This document shows, piece after piece, positions 9,192 through 17,950 of a DNA stretch of 64,000 nt. The DNA is taken from assembly GCA_964420365.1 (NCBI GenBank), contig CAYQTA010000060.1:1-64000 (forward strand), read 5' to 3'. Numbering within the stretch: position 1 is the first letter of the stretch; every line of letters begins with the position of its first letter. The stretch is from JAMOQA01 sp964420365. GTDB lineage: Bacteria > Acidobacteriota > Polarisedimenticolia > J045. The position numbers were made by a program, and so were the translations under genes. The notes below the pieces were generated by a model that was not told where the DNA came from, ran no database searches, and saw nothing but the letters and a program-made list of their open reading frames with translations.

Positions 9192-9785
9192 ATGCAGTGT
9201 CGGCGTCTCGTCTCCGCGGTCGGTCTCCTGCTCCTCGCGACATCCCTCGCCGCGCCGCCGTGCCGGGCCGGTGAGCCCGCGTCCTTCGCGGGCACGCGGT
9301 GGAGGCTGGTGGACTCGTCGATCCCCCTCCGCGTCCGGGTGAAGCACGAGGGTCGCGGCTCGTTCCAGCTCGACGGCGCGTTCCTCGCCGGCCACGCCGA
9401 CGGAAGGAACGGCTGGCTCATGCTCTATCCCGAGCGGGCGGTCGTCGAGGACTGGGCCGACCCGGCCGCCTGCGGTTACAACTGCCTCGCCCTGAAGCTG
9501 ACCTGGACCCAGCGGCGACGTCGCGTCACCTGCTCGGTGGACCGGGACTACGCGCGGCAGGTGGTGCGGGTCGCGCTGGAACAGGCCCTCGACCTCGATC
9601 ACGAGCAGTGGTCGGTGCAGCCGGGCAGCGTGCGCCTCAAGGCGAGGATCCGGAGGAGCGGCGAGGCGACGAAGGTTCGCCTCAGGATCCGCTTCACGGC
9701 GACGCCGTCGGGAGAGACCTCGGCAACAACACGCCGGAAGGGAAAGCTGAAGGTCGACGTGGTCCTGCCGCGGGAAGCCTCCTGA
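9192..9785 (+). CDS. secreted protein, first of a tandem paralogous pair
   Basis: A 197-aa protein with a Sec signal peptide (VSAVGLLLLATSLAAPPCRAG, cleavage near Ala26). The mature part is probably beta-rich and shares two blocks with the protein encoded at 10020-10595: TWTQRRRRVTC and VRVALEQALDLDHE. I recognise no family. GGGAGG precedes the ATG. The surrounding gaps (9055-9191 and 9786-10019) hold no other gene that I can see. Confidence 0.75.
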   Translation: MQCRRLVSAVGLLLLATSLAAPPCRAGEPASFAGTRWRLVDSSIPLRVRVKHEGRGSFQLDGAFLAGHADGRNGWLMLYPERAVVEDWADPAACGYNCLALKLTWTQRRRRVTCSVDRDYARQVVRVALEQALDLDHEQWSVQPGSVRLKARIRRSGEATKVRLRIRFTATPSGETSATTRRKGKLKVDVVLPREAS

Positions 9786-10019
9786 AACCCGGAAGGCCGG
9801 GGCCGCTCCCGGGCAGCGATCCGGCCGGGAGGAGGATCGCCCGTCCGCCGGGAGCCCCGGAGACCGCGGGAAGGGTCGGCCTTCGGACCACCGGCACGGG
9901 CGTCCCGCGACCGGCCCTCCCGGCAGCTTCCGCCCCGGCACGCGCTCCTTGCACGGGGCGAGCGCGCGGACAAACGTTTTCCCGGGACGCGACTGATCCC
10001 GTTTCTCGGGAGGTGATCG

Positions 10020-10595
10020 ATGCGTTCGAAGACCATCATGGCCACCCTGGCCACCCTGGCCCTTCTCGGTCTCGCCGTGCCTGCCCGGGCAGGCGATGAC
10101 GCATCCTTCCTCGGCGGCTGGATCGACTGGCATCCCGCCCCCTTCCAGGTGAAGGTCCGGGGCGTCGGCAAGGGGATCCTCGAGCTGGAGCGGGTGCGCT
10201 TCTCCGGCGGGCCCGACGCGGGAGCCTTCACGGCCTACGCCAGGGAGAAGTTCCGGCCGACGTGGTCCCGGGCCTATTCCAGCGCCGGGGTGCTCGACTT
10301 CTACTACACCTGGACCCAGAAGAAGCGCCGGGTCACGTGCGTGCCCCGGGACGAGGACGTCGTGGCCGACTTCGTCCGGGTGGTGATCGAGGAGGCACTC
10401 GACATCGACCACGAGACCCACGAGGTCGAGATCCTGAAGACCCGGATCCGCGCCAAGGTGGCTCGTGACGGGCAGACGGCCCGGATGAAGTTCCAGGTAC
10501 GGTTCCGTGTCGTTCCCGTGGTCGAGGGCGCGGAGAAACCTCGCAAGGGCCGCCTGAAGATCCGGCTCAACGGCGAGGGGGAAGATCCCGTCTGA
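10020..10595 (+). CDS. secreted protein, second of a tandem paralogous pair
   Basis: A 191-aa protein with a Sec signal ending near PARAG. It repeats the blocks of its neighbour as TWTQKKRRVTC and VRVVIEEALDIDHE, and both end in a KGRLKI/KGKLKV-like strand, so the two arose by duplication. Function is unknown; secretion and a conserved Cys suggest an envelope or periplasmic role. A GGGAGG site precedes the ATG. Its last 29 bases overlap the 3' end of the convergent methyltransferase/deacetylase gene. Confidence 0.77.
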   Translation: MRSKTIMATLATLALLGLAVPARAGDDASFLGGWIDWHPAPFQVKVRGVGKGILELERVRFSGGPDAGAFTAYAREKFRPTWSRAYSSAGVLDFYYTWTQKKRRVTCVPRDEDVVADFVRVVIEEALDIDHETHEVEILKTRIRAKVARDGQTARMKFQVRFRVVPVVEGAEKPRKGRLKIRLNGEGEDPV

Positions 10596-12741
10596 CTTCC
10601 CGGGCCTTGCCGTTCCCGCGGACGAGCCCCAGGAGCCGTCCCAGGAGACCATCGACGGGGCCGTCGTGCACGGCGACCCGGGGCAGCCGGTAGGGGTCGT
10701 CCCCCGGACGGGCGATCCCGGGGCGCATCGTGAGCGCCGCCCGGTACCCGGCGGCGCGCAGCGCGTCGACCACCGGGGCGGGAACTCCCGCGACGGCCCC
10801 GTACGGGAAGGCGAAGACCGGCAGGTCCATCCAGGGAGGCGGGGCGACCTCCCGCGCCAGTTCCGCGCCCGCGAGGAGTTCCACGCGCCGGTGGCCCGCG
10901 CCGTGAAAGCCGACCGCGGCGCCGACATCGCGCCATGCGCCGGGACGCGCGGGAGTCCCCCCCTCCCCCAGGACGTCCCAGCGGAACCTGCCCCAGGGAG
11001 CCGCGTCCTCTCCGCACGGGAAGACGGCGGCCTCGATCCCCCGCTCCCGCAACACCGGGAGGCCCCACCGGAGCAGGTCGAGGGTTCCGTCGTCGAACGT
11101 CAGCACGAACGAGAGCCCCGGCGGCAGCGTGCCGCCCGCGAGGGCCTCGAGCGCCTCGGCCGGGGCAAGGAAGGGCCCCACCCGGCCCAGGGTCGCGACG
11201 ATCCCCGCGAGCTGCCGCGCCGGCACCGCCAGGTCGAGCGGATCGGGACCCCGGCGCCGGGTCACCCGGTGACCCGCCAGGATCACCAGGCCGCCACCGG
11301 GCAGCCGGGCCCGGGCCTCGCGCCGCAGGCGGCGGACCAGGAAGCCGGACCGTACCGCCGACCGCAGCTCGCGCGCGAGCCGCACCGGCCCGGCCCGTCG
11401 CGGCCGGGGTGGCGGCGGCGCCGGGGCTCCGGGCGGACCGATCGCCGGGTCGAGGCCGGGCGGCACCGGCAGGACGACCCGCGCCGCCGCCAGGCCCGCG
11501 AGTTCCCCCGGGAGCGTCCCTCCCGCGAGGGCCTCGAGGGTTCGCCCGTCGACCCGGGCCTCCTCCGGCAGGATCCCCTCGAACGGCCCCGCCTCCTCCT
11601 CCGAGATGAACGGGGCTCCCCGCCGGCGCAGGACGGTGGCTCCGTCCGCGGGGGCCGCGACGTACTCCGGGGACGGGCGCCAGGGCCCGACCGGGGGCGG
11701 CAGCACGGGACCGTCCGCCCGGAGGACCCCCGGCACCCGGCCTCCCAGCGCCGAGAGGTCCGGCGAGTCCCGGAACCGCCCCGGGTCCGTCCCCGGGGCC
11801 AGGTCCCCTCCCCCCGCCGCCACGCGGACGACCTCCCGCTCGTCGATCAGCCGCGGATCCAGCGGGGACAGGGCGTCGAGCCATTCCCCCGGCGCCAGGG
11901 GCGCCCGCCCGGCGTAGAGGTGCGGCCGCAGGCGGTTGTGAAGGTGGGAGAGAACCGCCGTCCCGTCCCCGGCGAGGACCCGGCGGATCTCCCGGGCCGC
12001 TCCCGGGACCGAGGGGAAGTCGAAGAGCGCGTCGACGACGTGCACCCGCGAGAACGTGCCGTCCGGGAACGGCAGCGGGTCGGCGGCCCCGGCGCAGACC
12101 AGCAGCGCGTCCGGAACCAGGTGACGCCGGGCGAGGAACAGGACCGGGAAGAGCGAGTCGACGCCGGCGAGGGGCCCGGCCCCGAGGGCGGCCAGGGAGA
12201 CCAGCAGGTGCCCGACGCCGCATCCGAGGTCGAGGACCGGGCCCGCACCCGGGCCCGCGAGCACGGCGAGAGCCTCCGCGGCGACGAACGTGGGGTCGGA
12301 CCGCCGCCGCAGCAGGTAGTCCGCGAAGGCGGGAACCGGCCAGGGGGGACGGCCGAAAAGGGCCCGGACGGCCGCCGGGAACCCTCCGCCCGATGCCCGT
12401 CGCAGGCGCCGGCGGACCCGGCGGGCAGCCCGGCCCGGCCCTGCCGACCGGGAGAGGGCCCACGCGCCCAGGCGCTCGAGGACCCGGTCCGCCCGGCTCC
12501 GCAGGTCCGCCCCGGCCAGGATCGCCGCGGCGGTCTCCTCGTCCCCCTTCTCGAGGGCGGCGAGGGCGCCGTCGGTGGCCCGCCCTTCCCGCAGGACGAC
12601 GATCCCGTGGACGACCGGCCAGCGGCGTCGGCGACAGGCCAGGGCGCCTCCCGCCGGGAGATCCTCCGGGACGAACGTCCCGCCGCAACAGGGGCAGCGC
12701 AGGCGGGAGAGCCAGGCGTCGAGCGCGGGAGGAAGGGGCAT
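10567..12741 (-). CDS. zinc-ribbon/SAM methyltransferase/polysaccharide deacetylase fusion
   Basis: A 724-aa three-part protein. Residues 14-60 form a Trm112-like knuckle (CPCCGG, a later Cys, then WPVVHGIVVL). Residues about 165-300 form a class I SAM methyltransferase (VLDLGCGVGHLLVSLAALGAG, PLPFPDGTFSRVHVVDALF). After a Pro-rich linker, residues about 490-700 look like a NodB/polysaccharide deacetylase (LTFDDGTLDLL, FHGAGHRRVELL, FAFPYGAV). It probably modifies a surface polysaccharide or glycolipid; the pseudaminic acid operon starts just upstream on the other strand. The 3' end overlaps the convergent secreted-protein gene by 29 bases. The substrate is not evident. Confidence 0.8.
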   Translation of the reverse strand: MPLPPALDAWLSRLRCPCCGGTFVPEDLPAGGALACRRRRWPVVHGIVVLREGRATDGALAALEKGDEETAAAILAGADLRSRADRVLERLGAWALSRSAGPGRAARRVRRRLRRASGGGFPAAVRALFGRPPWPVPAFADYLLRRRSDPTFVAAEALAVLAGPGAGPVLDLGCGVGHLLVSLAALGAGPLAGVDSLFPVLFLARRHLVPDALLVCAGAADPLPFPDGTFSRVHVVDALFDFPSVPGAAREIRRVLAGDGTAVLSHLHNRLRPHLYAGRAPLAPGEWLDALSPLDPRLIDEREVVRVAAGGGDLAPGTDPGRFRDSPDLSALGGRVPGVLRADGPVLPPPVGPWRPSPEYVAAPADGATVLRRRGAPFISEEEAGPFEGILPEEARVDGRTLEALAGGTLPGELAGLAAARVVLPVPPGLDPAIGPPGAPAPPPPRPRRAGPVRLARELRSAVRSGFLVRRLRREARARLPGGGLVILAGHRVTRRRGPDPLDLAVPARQLAGIVATLGRVGPFLAPAEALEALAGGTLPPGLSFVLTFDDGTLDLLRWGLPVLRERGIEAAVFPCGEDAAPWGRFRWDVLGEGGTPARPGAWRDVGAAVGFHGAGHRRVELLAGAELAREVAPPPWMDLPVFAFPYGAVAGVPAPVVDALRAAGYRAALTMRPGIARPGDDPYRLPRVAVHDGPVDGLLGRLLGLVRGNGKAREVRRDLPPRR

Positions 12742-12831
12742 CCGGGTCCTCGGGCGGGGCGGGCCCTCCCCGCCCCCGGGATAGGATAGGTCCGCCGGCG
12801 TCCGCAGGGCACCGATCCGCCCCGGAAAACC

Positions 12832-12860
12832 TTGCCTTTCCCGGTCCCGGACCAGAGGAT
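12832..12860 (+). promoter_or_regulatory. possible promoter of the pse operon
   Basis: TTGCCT (12832-12837), a 17-base spacer and GAGGAT (12855-12860), about 55 bases before pseB. The -10 element is weak, so this is tentative. Confidence 0.3.
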
Positions 12861-12914
12861 TGACCCCGGGGCCCGGGCCCGCGAAGGGGGTGCCGTGCCC
12901 CGGAGGTCCTGCCG

Positions 12915-13901
12915 ATGAAGCTCGAGGGAACGACGGTCCTGGTCACCGGGGGCACCGGCTCGTTCGGCAAGGCGTGCACCCGCGTCCTCCTCGCGGAGCA
13001 TGACCCGGCCAAGGTGATCATCCTGAGCCGGGACGAGCTGAAGCAGTACGAGATGGCCCAGGAGTTCCGGGATCCGCGCCTCCGGTTCTTCCTCGGGGAC
13101 GTGCGCGACCGGGACCGCCTGCGCCGCGCCTTCGAGGGCGTGGACATCGTGATCCACGCGGCCGCGCTCAAGCAGGTCCCGGCGGCCGAGTACAACCCGC
13201 TCGAGGCGATCCGGACGAACATCTTCGGTGCGGCAAACGTCGTGGACGCGGCCCTCGACACCGGCGTGCGGCGCGTCGTCGCCCTGTCCACCGACAAGGC
13301 GGCGAACCCGATCAACCTGTACGGCGCGACGAAGCTCTGCCAGGACAAGCTGTTCGTCGCGGCGAACTCCTACGCCGGCGCCCGCGACGTCCGGTTCGCG
13401 GTCGTCCGCTACGGCAACGTGGTCGGGTCCCGCGGTTCGGTGATCCCCTTCTTCCTGAGCCGGCGGGAGACCGGCGTCCTGCCGATCACCGACGAGCGGA
13501 TGACCCGCTTCTGGATCACGCTCGAGCAGGGCGTGCGGTTCGTCCTGCACGCTGTCCGCGAGATGCGGGGGGGCGAGATCTTCGTCCCGAAGCTCCCGTC
13601 GATGCGGATCGTCGACCTGGCGCGGGCGATCTGCCCGGACTGCCGGCTCGAGGTCACCGGGATCCGGCCCGGGGAGAAGCTCCACGAGGTGATGGTCCCG
13701 GTGGACGATGCCCGGAGCACCCTCGAGTACGAGGACCACTTCGTCATCCAGCCGCTCTTCCCCTGGTGGGACGCGGAGGCGTTCCGGAGGGAACGGGGAG
13801 GGCGCCCCTGCCCCGACGGCTTCTGCTACAGCTCCGACGCCAACGACCGCTGGCTCTCGGTCGAGGAGCTGCGCGAGATCGTCGCCAACCACCTGCCATG
13901 A
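12915..13901 (+). CDS. pseB: UDP-GlcNAc 4,6-dehydratase (inverting)
   Basis: First step of pseudaminic acid synthesis: converts UDP-GlcNAc to the 4-keto-6-deoxy-L-sugar with C5 inversion, using bound NADP. The 328-aa extended-SDR protein shows VLVTGGTGSFGKA (residues 8-20), SRDELKQYEM, AALKQVPAAEYNP (the PseB/FlaA1 signature), the catalytic region STDKAANPINLYGATK and RYGNVVGSRGSVIP. Length is typical. GGAGG precedes the ATG. It heads nine overlapping genes; its stop overlaps the pseC start. Confidence 0.93.
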   Translation: MKLEGTTVLVTGGTGSFGKACTRVLLAEHDPAKVIILSRDELKQYEMAQEFRDPRLRFFLGDVRDRDRLRRAFEGVDIVIHAAALKQVPAAEYNPLEAIRTNIFGAANVVDAALDTGVRRVVALSTDKAANPINLYGATKLCQDKLFVAANSYAGARDVRFAVVRYGNVVGSRGSVIPFFLSRRETGVLPITDERMTRFWITLEQGVRFVLHAVREMRGGEIFVPKLPSMRIVDLARAICPDCRLEVTGIRPGEKLHEVMVPVDDARSTLEYEDHFVIQPLFPWWDAEAFRRERGGRPCPDGFCYSSDANDRWLSVEELREIVANHLP

Positions 13902-15103
13902 GCGATGCGCCCGGAAGAGGTTTCCTGCCGTACGGCCGCCAGTGGCTCGGGGAGGAGGAGATCGAGGCGGTGGTCGCCGTCCTGCGCGGTGACTGGCTGA
14001 CCCAGGGCCCGGCGGTCGAGCGGTTCGAACGGAGGCTCTGCGAGGTCACGGGAGCGCGGCACGCGGTCGCGGTCTCGTCCGGCACCGCCGCCCTGCACCT
14101 CGCGATGCTCGCCCTCGGCGCGGGACCGGGTGACCTGGTGGCCGTGCCCCCCCTCACCTTCGCGGCCTCCGCGAACGCGGCGCTCTACGCCGGGGCGCGC
14201 CCGGCCTTCGTCGACGTGCACCCGGGCACCTGGTGCCTCGACCCGGAGCGGCTGCACGACCTGCTCCGGTCTCCCCCCCGGGAGGGCCGCCTCCGGGGCG
14301 TCGTGCCGGTCCACTTCGCCGGCCTCCCGGCCCACGCGGCGGAGATCGCGGCGATCGCCCGGGAGCACGGTCTCTTCGTCCTCGAGGACGCCTGCCACTC
14401 CCTGGGCGCCGAGTGGGAGGACGAGGCGGGGCGCACGCACCGGGTCGGCGACGGCGCGACGGCGGACGCCACGGTGCTCTCCTTCCACCCGGTCAAGGGA
14501 ATCACGACCGGCGAGGGCGGCGCGGTCCTCACGCCCCACGCCGAGGTGGCGGACCGGGTGCGCCGCCTCCGCCATCACGGGATCGAGCGGGACCCCGCGC
14601 GGTTCCGGTTCCCCTCTCCCGGCGCCTTCTACCACGAGATGCAGGAGCTGGGATTCAACTACCGGATCACCGACATCCAGTGCGCCCTCGGCACGGTGCA
14701 GCTCGACCGCCTGGGAGGTTTCGTGGCGCGGCGCCGGGAACTGGCCGCCCGGTACCACCGCCTGCTGGCGGACGAGCCCCGGGTGTCGTTCCAGGAGATT
14801 CCGCCCGGCTGCCGCTCCGCCTGGCACCTGCTCGCGGTCGAGCTGCCCGACCGCGACCGGGTCTTCGCGGGCCTCCGGGAACGGGGCATCGGCTGCCAGG
14901 TCCACTACCTCCCCGTGCACCTGCACCCCTTCTACCGGGACCTGGGATACGGGCCCGGTCTCTGCCCCGTCGCCGAGCGGCACTCCGCCCGGACCCTCAC
15001 CCTGCCCCTGTTCCCCGCGATGGCCGACGCCGACGTGGACCGGGTCGTGGCCGGGCTCCGCGACGCGCTCGATGCCGCGGCGACGGGAGACGACGATCGA
15101 TGA
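13898..15103 (+). CDS. pseC: UDP-4-keto sugar aminotransferase (PseC)
   Basis: PLP-dependent DegT/DnrJ/EryC1-family aminotransferase that converts the PseB product to the 4-amino sugar. The 401-aa protein shows GRQWLGEEEIEAVVAVLRGDWLTQGP, SSGTAALHLA, EDACHSLGA and the PLP-lysine region SFHPVKGITTGEGGA, ending with the family HYLPVHLHPFYR block. The start ATG overlaps the pseB stop; a longer upstream frame exists but lies within pseB. Position directly after pseB supports the specific assignment. Confidence 0.92.
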   Translation: MSDAPGRGFLPYGRQWLGEEEIEAVVAVLRGDWLTQGPAVERFERRLCEVTGARHAVAVSSGTAALHLAMLALGAGPGDLVAVPPLTFAASANAALYAGARPAFVDVHPGTWCLDPERLHDLLRSPPREGRLRGVVPVHFAGLPAHAAEIAAIAREHGLFVLEDACHSLGAEWEDEAGRTHRVGDGATADATVLSFHPVKGITTGEGGAVLTPHAEVADRVRRLRHHGIERDPARFRFPSPGAFYHEMQELGFNYRITDIQCALGTVQLDRLGGFVARRRELAARYHRLLADEPRVSFQEIPPGCRSAWHLLAVELPDRDRVFAGLRERGIGCQVHYLPVHLHPFYRDLGYGPGLCPVAERHSARTLTLPLFPAMADADVDRVVAGLRDALDAAATGDDDR

Positions 15104-15864
15104 CGCGGCCGGGCCCGGTTCCCGGTGCCATCGTCCAGGCGCGCCTGGGCTCCACCCGCCTGCCCCGCAAGGTCCTGGAGCCGATCGAGGGAACGCCGAT
15201 GCTCGGGCGGGTCGTCGAGCGGCTCGGCCGCGCCCCCGGCATCGAGAAGATCGTCCTCGCGATCCCGGAAGGGAAGCGGGACGAGCCCCTGGCGGACCTG
15301 GGCCGGGCCCTCGGCGTCACGGTCTTTCGCGGTCCCGAGCGCGACGTGCTGGCACGGTACCTCGGGGCGGCCCGGGCCCACGGGATCGACCCGGTCGTCC
15401 GGATCACCTCCGACTGCCCCCTGATCGACCCGGAGGTGGTCGGGGCGACCCTGGCCGCCTTCCTCGATCGCCGGCAGCACCGGGACCCGGTCGACCTGCT
15501 CGCGAACACCGTCCCGCGCCGGTGGCCGCGGGGACTCGACACGGAGGTCGTCTCCCTCGCGGCGCTCGCGGAACTCGACCGGGTCGAGGACGACCCGGCC
15601 GTGCGGGAACACGTCACCCTCGGCATCTACCGCCGGCCCGACCGCTTCCGGGTCGCCGGCCTGCCGGCCGAGCGGGACCTCTCCCGGCTGCGGTGGACGG
15701 TGGACACGCCCGAGGACCTGGCCCTGGTGCGGGAGATCTACCGCGAGCTGCTTCCCGCCCACGGCGCGGGATTCGGGTGGCGCGCGGTGGTGGCGCTGCT
15801 CGAGCGTCGCCCCGACCTGGCCGCGGTGAACGCCCGGGTCCGCCAGAAGGAGGTTCCCCCGTGA
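15100..15864 (+). CDS. pseF: CMP-sugar cytidylyltransferase, PseF/SpsF family
   Basis: Predicted to activate pseudaminic acid with CTP to CMP-Pse. The 254-aa protein begins with the nucleotidyltransferase signature IVQARLGSTRLPRKVL and has RGPERDVLARYLGAA, RITSDCPLIDPEVV and LRWTVDTPEDLALVREIY, all typical of SpsF-like enzymes (COG1861). In the standard pathway it acts last, although the gene is third here. Its ATG overlaps the pseC stop and its TGA overlaps the next start. Confidence 0.88.
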   Translation: MTRPGPVPGAIVQARLGSTRLPRKVLEPIEGTPMLGRVVERLGRAPGIEKIVLAIPEGKRDEPLADLGRALGVTVFRGPERDVLARYLGAARAHGIDPVVRITSDCPLIDPEVVGATLAAFLDRRQHRDPVDLLANTVPRRWPRGLDTEVVSLAALAELDRVEDDPAVREHVTLGIYRRPDRFRVAGLPAERDLSRLRWTVDTPEDLALVREIYRELLPAHGAGFGWRAVVALLERRPDLAAVNARVRQKEVPP

Positions 15865-16904
15865 GCGGGTGGGACGCGCGGCCGCGGGTCCTGCTGCGGG
15901 CGGACGCCGGGCGAAACGCCGGGGCGGGCCACCTGGTGCGCTCGATCGCCCTCGCCGAGGGATTCGTCCGGGCCGGCGCCGAACCGGTCCTCGTCACGCC
16001 GCAGCTCCCCCCGGGGATGGCGCGGCTCCTCGCGGAGCGGCCGGTCGTCCACGCGCCGGTCCCCGGCCTCGCGCCCGGTGACCCGGGGCCCCTCGCCGAG
16101 CTTGCGAACGGCGGCGCCGCGCTCGTCGTCCTCGACGGCTACCGCCTGGGGCCCGAGGCCGTCCGGGCCGCGCGGCGGGCCGCGCCCTTCGTCGCGGCCC
16201 TGGCGGACGGGAACGCCCCGGCCGGCGTGGACGCGGTCGTGGACCACGAACTGTGCGCCGACACGGCCCGCTACCCGTCTGTCCGTCTCCGCCTCCTCGG
16301 TCCGCGGTACGCCCTGCTGCGGGAGGAGTTCCGGGACCCGCCTCCGCGAACCGACCCCGATCCGGGTCCCCCGCGGGTCCTGGTCACCCTCGGCGGTTCG
16401 GCCACGGGCCGCCTGGGAGACCGGGTGCTCGCGCTCCTCGCCGCCGCCGGGCGACCCCTCCGCGCCCGGATCGTCGGGAACCCCTGGGAGGAGGCGCCCC
16501 GCCGCGACGCCCCGGCGGGGCCGGTGGTCGTCGAGTTCGTGCCCCCGCGGCCTTCCCTGGTGGAGGAGTTCGCCCGGGCGACCGTGGCGGTGCTCGCCGC
16601 GGGAGGCACCCGCTTCGAGGCCGCCCGGTGCGGGTGCCCGATGCTGCTCGGCGTCCTTGCCGACAACCAGCAGGAAGACGCCCGCGCCTTCGTGGCGGCG
16701 GGAGCGGCCCGGGACCTCGGCCGGTGGGACGACCTCGATCCCCGGGAGGGTGGCATGCTCCTGCGGGAACTCCTCGACCGCCCGGACCTCCGGAAGCGGC
16801 TCGCCGCCCGGGCGACGGCGCTGGTCGACGGCCGGGGAGCGGAGCGCGCGGCGCGCCGACTCCTCGCCGCGGCGCTCGATGCCGGCGGGAGGAAGACACG
16901 ATGA
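15861..16904 (+). CDS. pseG: UDP-2,4-diamido-trideoxy-altropyranose hydrolase
   Basis: GT-B-fold hydrolase that releases the 2,4-diamido-2,4,6-trideoxy-L-altrose from UDP. The 347-aa protein has LLRADAGRNAGAGHLVRSIALAE at its N-terminus, the PseG/SpsG signature with catalytic His, and AAGGTRFEAARCGCPMLLGVLADNQQEDA near the C-terminus. The GTG start overlaps the previous stop and has GAAGGAGG about 8 bases upstream. PseG is sometimes fused to the PseH acetyltransferase, but no GNAT domain is visible here. Confidence 0.9.
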   Translation: MSGWDARPRVLLRADAGRNAGAGHLVRSIALAEGFVRAGAEPVLVTPQLPPGMARLLAERPVVHAPVPGLAPGDPGPLAELANGGAALVVLDGYRLGPEAVRAARRAAPFVAALADGNAPAGVDAVVDHELCADTARYPSVRLRLLGPRYALLREEFRDPPPRTDPDPGPPRVLVTLGGSATGRLGDRVLALLAAAGRPLRARIVGNPWEEAPRRDAPAGPVVVEFVPPRPSLVEEFARATVAVLAAGGTRFEAARCGCPMLLGVLADNQQEDARAFVAAGAARDLGRWDDLDPREGGMLLRELLDRPDLRKRLAARATALVDGRGAERAARRLLAAALDAGGRKTR

Positions 16905-17950
16905 GAGAGGTGATCGAGATCGGCGAACGGAAGGTCGGGCCCGGCCACCCGTGCTTCGTCGTCGCCGAGGCCGGCTCCAACCACGACGGCTCCCTCGAGC
17001 AGGCCCTCGCCCTGGTCGACGTCGCCGCCGACGCGGGGGCCGACGCCGTCAAGTTCCAGCTGTTCCGCGCGAGGAAGCTGTATCCCCGTTCCGCCGGCAG
17101 GAGCGACTACCTGGGGATCGCGAAGCCGATCTACGAGATCATCCGCGAGATGGAGATGCCCCCGGAGTGGCTGCCCCGTCTCGCGGAACGGGCCCGGGAA
17201 CGCGGGATCGTCTTCTTTGCCGCCCCGTTCGACGAGGAATCGGCGGATCTCCTCGAACCCCACGTGCCGGTCTTCAAGGTCGCCTCGTACGAGATGACCC
17301 ACCACCCGCTGCTGCGGCACGTCGCCGCCAAGGGCAAGCCGGTGATCCTCTCGACCGGGACGGCGAACCTGGACGAGGTCGCCCGGGCGGTGGAGGCGTT
17401 CGCCGCCACCGGCAACGACCGGCTCGCCCTCCTCCAGTGCACGGCGAAGTATCCCGCGCCCCTCGAAGCGCTCAACGTGCGGGCGCTGGTCACGCTCCGG
17501 GAACGGTTCGGACTGCCGACGGGCCTGTCGGACCACAGCCGCGACCCCCTGGTCGGCCCGATGGCCGCCGTCGCGCTCGGCGCATCGATCGTCGAGAAGC
17601 ACTTCACCCTCTCGAACCGCCTGCCCGGACCGGACCACGCGTTCGCCGTGGAGCCGGCCGAGCTGGCGGAGATGGTCCGGCGCATCCGCGACGTCGAGCG
17701 CGCCCTGGGGCACGGGCGCAAGGAGGCCCTGCCCGAGGAGGAGGAGCTGCGGCGCTTCTCCCGCCGGTACGTCTACACGACCCGGGCCGTCGGGGCCGGC
17801 GAGCCCTTCACCCGGGAGAACGTCGCCGTTCTCCGGGCGGGAAAGCTGCCGCCGGGGCTGCCCCCCGAGGCGCTCGACCGGGTCCTGGTCGCCCGCGCCG
17901 CGCGGGACCTTCCCCCGGAAAGCCCGGTGACGGAGGACGACCTGGCATGA
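16901..17950 (+). CDS. pseI: pseudaminic acid synthase
   Basis: Condenses the 6-carbon diamido sugar with PEP to give pseudaminic acid. The 349-aa protein has an NeuB-type TIM barrel (VVAEAGSNHDGSLEQAL, DAVKFQLFRARKLYP, GLSDHSRDPLVG, ASIVEKHFTLS) and a C-terminal SAF/antifreeze-like domain (YTTRAVGAGEPFTRENVAVLR). It could be read as NeuB or legionaminate synthase, but the PseB/C/G context supports PseI. Its start and stop overlap its neighbours by 4 bases. Confidence 0.92.
   Translation: MREVIEIGERKVGPGHPCFVVAEAGSNHDGSLEQALALVDVAADAGADAVKFQLFRARKLYPRSAGRSDYLGIAKPIYEIIREMEMPPEWLPRLAERARERGIVFFAAPFDEESADLLEPHVPVFKVASYEMTHHPLLRHVAAKGKPVILSTGTANLDEVARAVEAFAATGNDRLALLQCTAKYPAPLEALNVRALVTLRERFGLPTGLSDHSRDPLVGPMAAVALGASIVEKHFTLSNRLPGPDHAFAVEPAELAEMVRRIRDVERALGHGRKEALPEEEELRRFSRRYVYTTRAVGAGEPFTRENVAVLRAGKLPPGLPPEALDRVLVARAARDLPPESPVTEDDLA

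Noticed and set aside
16901..17950. Reading the synthase as sialic acid (NeuB) or legionaminic acid synthase
   Set aside because: The operon carries inverting dehydratase PseB, PseC and PseG rather than NeuC- or Leg-type genes.
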